Source: a virus. From it: DNA of 64,000 bases. A program made the translations under genes and the position numbers. The notes under the pieces were generated by a model that saw only the letters and a list, made by a program, of their open reading frames with translations, had not been told where the DNA came from and ran no database searches. This document shows, piece by piece, positions 61,833 to 64,000 of the stretch. The number at the start of each line of letters is the position of its first letter. Position 1 is the first letter of the stretch. Location: positions 1 to 64,000 of IMG/VR virus record IMGVR_UViG_3300018432_000001; one strand, given 5' to 3'.

Positions 61833-62273
61833 ATGAACCCTTCACGACACGGTGTCGACACCCATCTGAAAGAGCGGTTGTCCGGTGAGCAGCGTCGTGC
61901 GCTGGGTCAGCAGCCGGTGGCGCGGCGGCTGGTGTGGACCGCGCATGAGGTCGGGCTGAGCATGTGCGTGCCGTGCTCGAAGGTGATGGCGAACCGGGTG
62001 GCGGCGTCGACCGAGGCGATGATGGAGCTGGCGCGACTCGCGCACGCGACCGATCTCGCTCTGGATAAGGCCCCCCTTCACCAGAGCGGCTTGCCGTACC
62101 AGCTCGATGAAGACGCGGTACGCCGCGACCTCGAACAGGCAACGGCCGTGCAGCGGCGCGCCATGGCTGTGCAGGCGCTACACATGCTGGCCCATGATCT
62201 CCCCGGTGCTCGACGAAAGGCAGCGCAATGGAAAACGGACCTGGACACCACTACCGATCTCACTACCGACTGA
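61833..62273 (+). CDS. Hypothetical helical protein, 146 aa
   Basis: Not recognised. ATG at 61833 after GGGAGA (MNPSRHGVDTHLKERLSGEQ). Helical; CVPCSKVM is a CxxC. Overlaps the next gene by 46 bases in another frame. Confidence 0.6.
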   Translation: MNPSRHGVDTHLKERLSGEQRRALGQQPVARRLVWTAHEVGLSMCVPCSKVMANRVAASTEAMMELARLAHATDLALDKAPLHQSGLPYQLDEDAVRRDLEQATAVQRRAMAVQALHMLAHDLPGARRKAAQWKTDLDTTTDLTTD

Positions 62274-62719
62274 TCGTCGACGGCCCCGGCGTCCGCGATG
62301 TTCTGGGCGACGCGCGGCATGTCGCGCTCGCCGAGAACGCGATCTGCGCGGAGATGGACGGGTGCGCGTCCTGTTTCGAAGCGATCGTCGATGATCTCGC
62401 GGTCGAACCGACGGCGCTCCTGACCGCGCGTCGGTTCGGGTCGCTGATCCTCGGGTTCGCCGAGGGCATCACCCCGATCGGCTCCGATGAGGAAGCGCAG
62501 GAGCTGCAGGCGATCATCGCGCACCTCGCAGAGTCACGGGGGCTCGCGGCCGAGCTGCTGCGGTTCTGCGCCATGAACATGATCGCTGCCCACCACGCGC
62601 ACGACGCCCACCCGCACAGCCATAGCCATGGCCATGGGGAGAAGACGAAGAAGCGGAAGGTAGTGCGTCATCCGGGGCGGCGCGTGCGCACGAAGGAAGA
62701 GCGCCAGGGAGACAGCTAG
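62228..62719 (+). CDS. Hypothetical protein with histidine-rich tail, 163 aa
   Basis: ATG at 62228 after AAAGGCAG. CASCFE at about residue 47 and a helical domain are followed by AAHHAHDAHPHSHSHGHGEKTKKRK (about 119-143), a His-rich segment as in metal carriers, and a basic tail (RHPGRRVRTKEERQ). Metal binding is likely; the role is unknown. It ends 4 bases into the convergent membrane-protein gene. Confidence 0.66.
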   Translation: MENGPGHHYRSHYRLIVDGPGVRDVLGDARHVALAENAICAEMDGCASCFEAIVDDLAVEPTALLTARRFGSLILGFAEGITPIGSDEEAQELQAIIAHLAESRGLAAELLRFCAMNMIAAHHAHDAHPHSHSHGHGEKTKKRKVVRHPGRRVRTKEERQGDS

Positions 62720-63141
62720 GAGCGCGGGGCGGTGACCGCACCGAGGAAACGGATGGCATGAACACGGCAGCCGCACGGCTGGTTCGTCTCCTCCAGGGAG
62801 ACCAGGCCCTGATCGTTGACGCGGTAGATCCCGGTGTAGCCGATGAGGCCCGCGTCGCAGTCGCGGCAGCGCGGCGGCAGCTCCGCATCGATGTCGCCGG
62901 TGTGGGCGCTGCCGTGTCGTTGGGCGACGATGCGTTGCATGTCGTGTGCTTTCCGGAAGCTGAGGGCGAGTATCCAGTGCTGGAGCATGACGATGACCGA
63001 CGTGATCAGCACGAGTGTGCTGGTGCTGGCAACTACGGTGTTGATCTGCTGCGGCGAGAAGACGGCGAGGGCCAGGACGGTCGCGGAACCGCCGAACACG
63101 CCGAAGGCAGCGAGCAGGCTAAGCAGGCGTATCGAGATCAT
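62716..63141 (-). CDS. Two-pass membrane protein with zinc-ribbon-like tail, 141 aa
   Basis: Residues 2-27 (LLSLLAAFGVFGGSATVLALAVF) and 36-60 (VVASTSTLVLITSVIVMLQHW) are membrane helices; the soluble tail has RCRDCDAGLIGYTGIYRVN..CGCRVHAIRF, a four-Cys layout. Small actinobacterial membrane protein of unknown role. ATG at 63141. Confidence 0.7.
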   Translation of the reverse strand: MISIRLLSLLAAFGVFGGSATVLALAVFSPQQINTVVASTSTLVLITSVIVMLQHWILALSFRKAHDMQRIVAQRHGSAHTGDIDAELPPRCRDCDAGLIGYTGIYRVNDQGLVSLEETNQPCGCRVHAIRFLGAVTAPRS

Positions 63142-63197
63142 GGAGTGCCGTCCTTGCTGGTCGTAGATTCGCCGGAGTCTGAGTCGCAGATTCGTCG

Positions 63198-64000
63198 CTA
63201 GTCGAGCTCGCCGAAGATCTTCTCGGTCTTCCTGCAGGCGCTCATGAATTCATTGATGCCCATGGTCGTCACTCCCAGCAGCCGCACCATCGTGGAGGGC
63301 AGCAGTGTCGCCACCGACAAGTGGGTGGTCTCGTCCATCCAGTTGTCTTCCTTCGGGTCGAAGCAGGCATCGATGATCTGCTCCAACACCTCGACGGGAA
63401 ACTCGCCGTGGAGGCGCTCCATGTCCTTCGCGAGGCGGTCGCGTTCGTCGCGGCTGGGATTGCGTCCCCCGAAGAGCGTGTGGAGAGCGCCGCTGGCGGC
63501 GTTGTAGACCATGATCGAACGCTGATGAGGAGTTTTCGTGTCGTCCGCGAACAGCAGGCGCGCGGCGCGGCTGGGATCGATGCAGACCGTCCGGTAGAAC
63601 TCGGCGTAGTCCTCCCCCCATGCTTCGATCACTGACTGGCGTCCCTCCTGGAAATGGTTCACCGCCTTGTCCACCCACCGGTTGATGTCGGCCTCGGAGG
63701 CGGTGGCGCCGGAGTAGATGCCGTGCGGCAGGAGGAACGCGATCCGCCGCATGATGCGCGGATCGATCGAATCCAAGCGTCGCTGCATGGCCACCGAATC
63801 GGGGACGAAGCAGCTCTCGATGACCGTCGCCAGCGCGAACGTGTCGATCGGTTCGTCGAAGATCCGGCGCATCCGGGAGGCGAGGGCCCGGATCTGCGCG
63901 GGCCCCGGCAGTTTCTGGAAGCCGGACATGATGGCCTGCTGTGCGGCGACCGAGCGGAGCATCGCGCGTTCGTTCTTCGACCACTGGTCGAGTTCGGGTT
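63198..64000 (-). CDS. Hypothetical protein cut by the right edge, at least 267 aa
   Basis: Not recognised. The frame continues open past MLRSVAAQQAIM (ATG 63962) to the end of the window (PELDQWSKNERAM), so the true start is beyond. Helical and cytosolic; DPRIMRRIAFLLPHGIYSGA and WMDETTHLSVATLLPSTMVRLLG stand out. The length is a minimum. Confidence 0.65.
   Translation of the reverse strand, partial: PELDQWSKNERAMLRSVAAQQAIMSGFQKLPGPAQIRALASRMRRIFDEPIDTFALATVIESCFVPDSVAMQRRLDSIDPRIMRRIAFLLPHGIYSGATASEADINRWVDKAVNHFQEGRQSVIEAWGEDYAEFYRTVCIDPSRAARLLFADDTKTPHQRSIMVYNAASGALHTLFGGRNPSRDERDRLAKDMERLHGEFPVEVLEQIIDACFDPKEDNWMDETTHLSVATLLPSTMVRLLGVTTMGINEFMSACRKTEKIFGELD

Overview
The window looks like part of a large genome of a phage, or phage-like plasmid, of a high-GC actinomycete. 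GC is about 65 %, GTG and TTG starts are common, most genes are small (40-300 codons), and neighbours are packed with ATGA or GTGA stop/start overlaps. Actinobacterial hallmarks are a DUF6879-type protein, PadR and GntR regulators, TANNNT -10 boxes next to leaderless starts, and terminator hairpins that mostly lack U-tracts. An endolysin (26185-26928), a terminase-small-subunit-like protein (60731-61369), an HU protein, a tRNA-Lys and an RtcB RNA ligase favour a phage. No capsid, tail, large terminase, polymerase or integrase gene is visible, so this is an accessory arm rather than the structural module. The host genus is an inference; Streptomyces or a relative is likely.

Layout. 1-21.4 kb is almost entirely minus strand. 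It holds a truncated nucleotidyltransferase at the left edge, an HNH protein, HU, RidA, PadR and GntR regulators, a HigA-like antitoxin without a toxin, RtcB, a lipoprotein, a methyltransferase and many unknowns. The one plus-strand gene there encodes a membrane protein with a run of 13 aspartates. 21.4-23.0 kb carries two plus-strand genes: a leaderless SLOG/DUF2493 protein and a duplicated-domain coiled-coil protein. tRNA-Lys(UUU) follows on the minus strand, beside a perfect 15-bp hairpin. 23.2-26.1 kb is minus strand, and 26.2-26.9 kb is the plus-strand endolysin. 26.9-55.4 kb is a long minus-strand series of small, mostly unknown genes in short operons. They include several paralogous sets, zinc-ribbon proteins, a possible ADP-ribosyltransferase-like fold and two possibly ArdA-like antirestriction proteins.

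Between 43 and 53.4 kb, seven intergenic gaps carry a hairpin whose arms differ but whose apex is always CACCCCCGTG. Four gaps in 43.9-51.4 kb also share a 20-bp leader element. 55.4-58.5 kb is different: one 313-codon gene of lower GC, then about 1.6 kb without genes. That stretch holds an 18-bp palindrome, a 145-bp-spaced repeat pair and at least ten same-strand TCCACA units with a shared GAC tail, which I read as a replication origin or a large regulatory array. 58.5-64 kb alternates strands: small DNA-binding proteins, DUF6879, a terminase-like HTH protein, an XRE regulator, a His-rich protein, a membrane protein and a gene cut by the right edge.

How the genes may work together (inference). 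RtcB, the truncated polymerase-beta nucleotidyltransferase and the phage tRNA-Lys(UUU) together suggest a defence against host anticodon nucleases such as PrrC. The methyltransferase, HNH and ArdA-like genes would act at the restriction level. HU, the 313-codon protein and the small HTH protein flank or serve the candidate origin. The endolysin would release progeny and may also make its wall-binding domain separately from an internal start.
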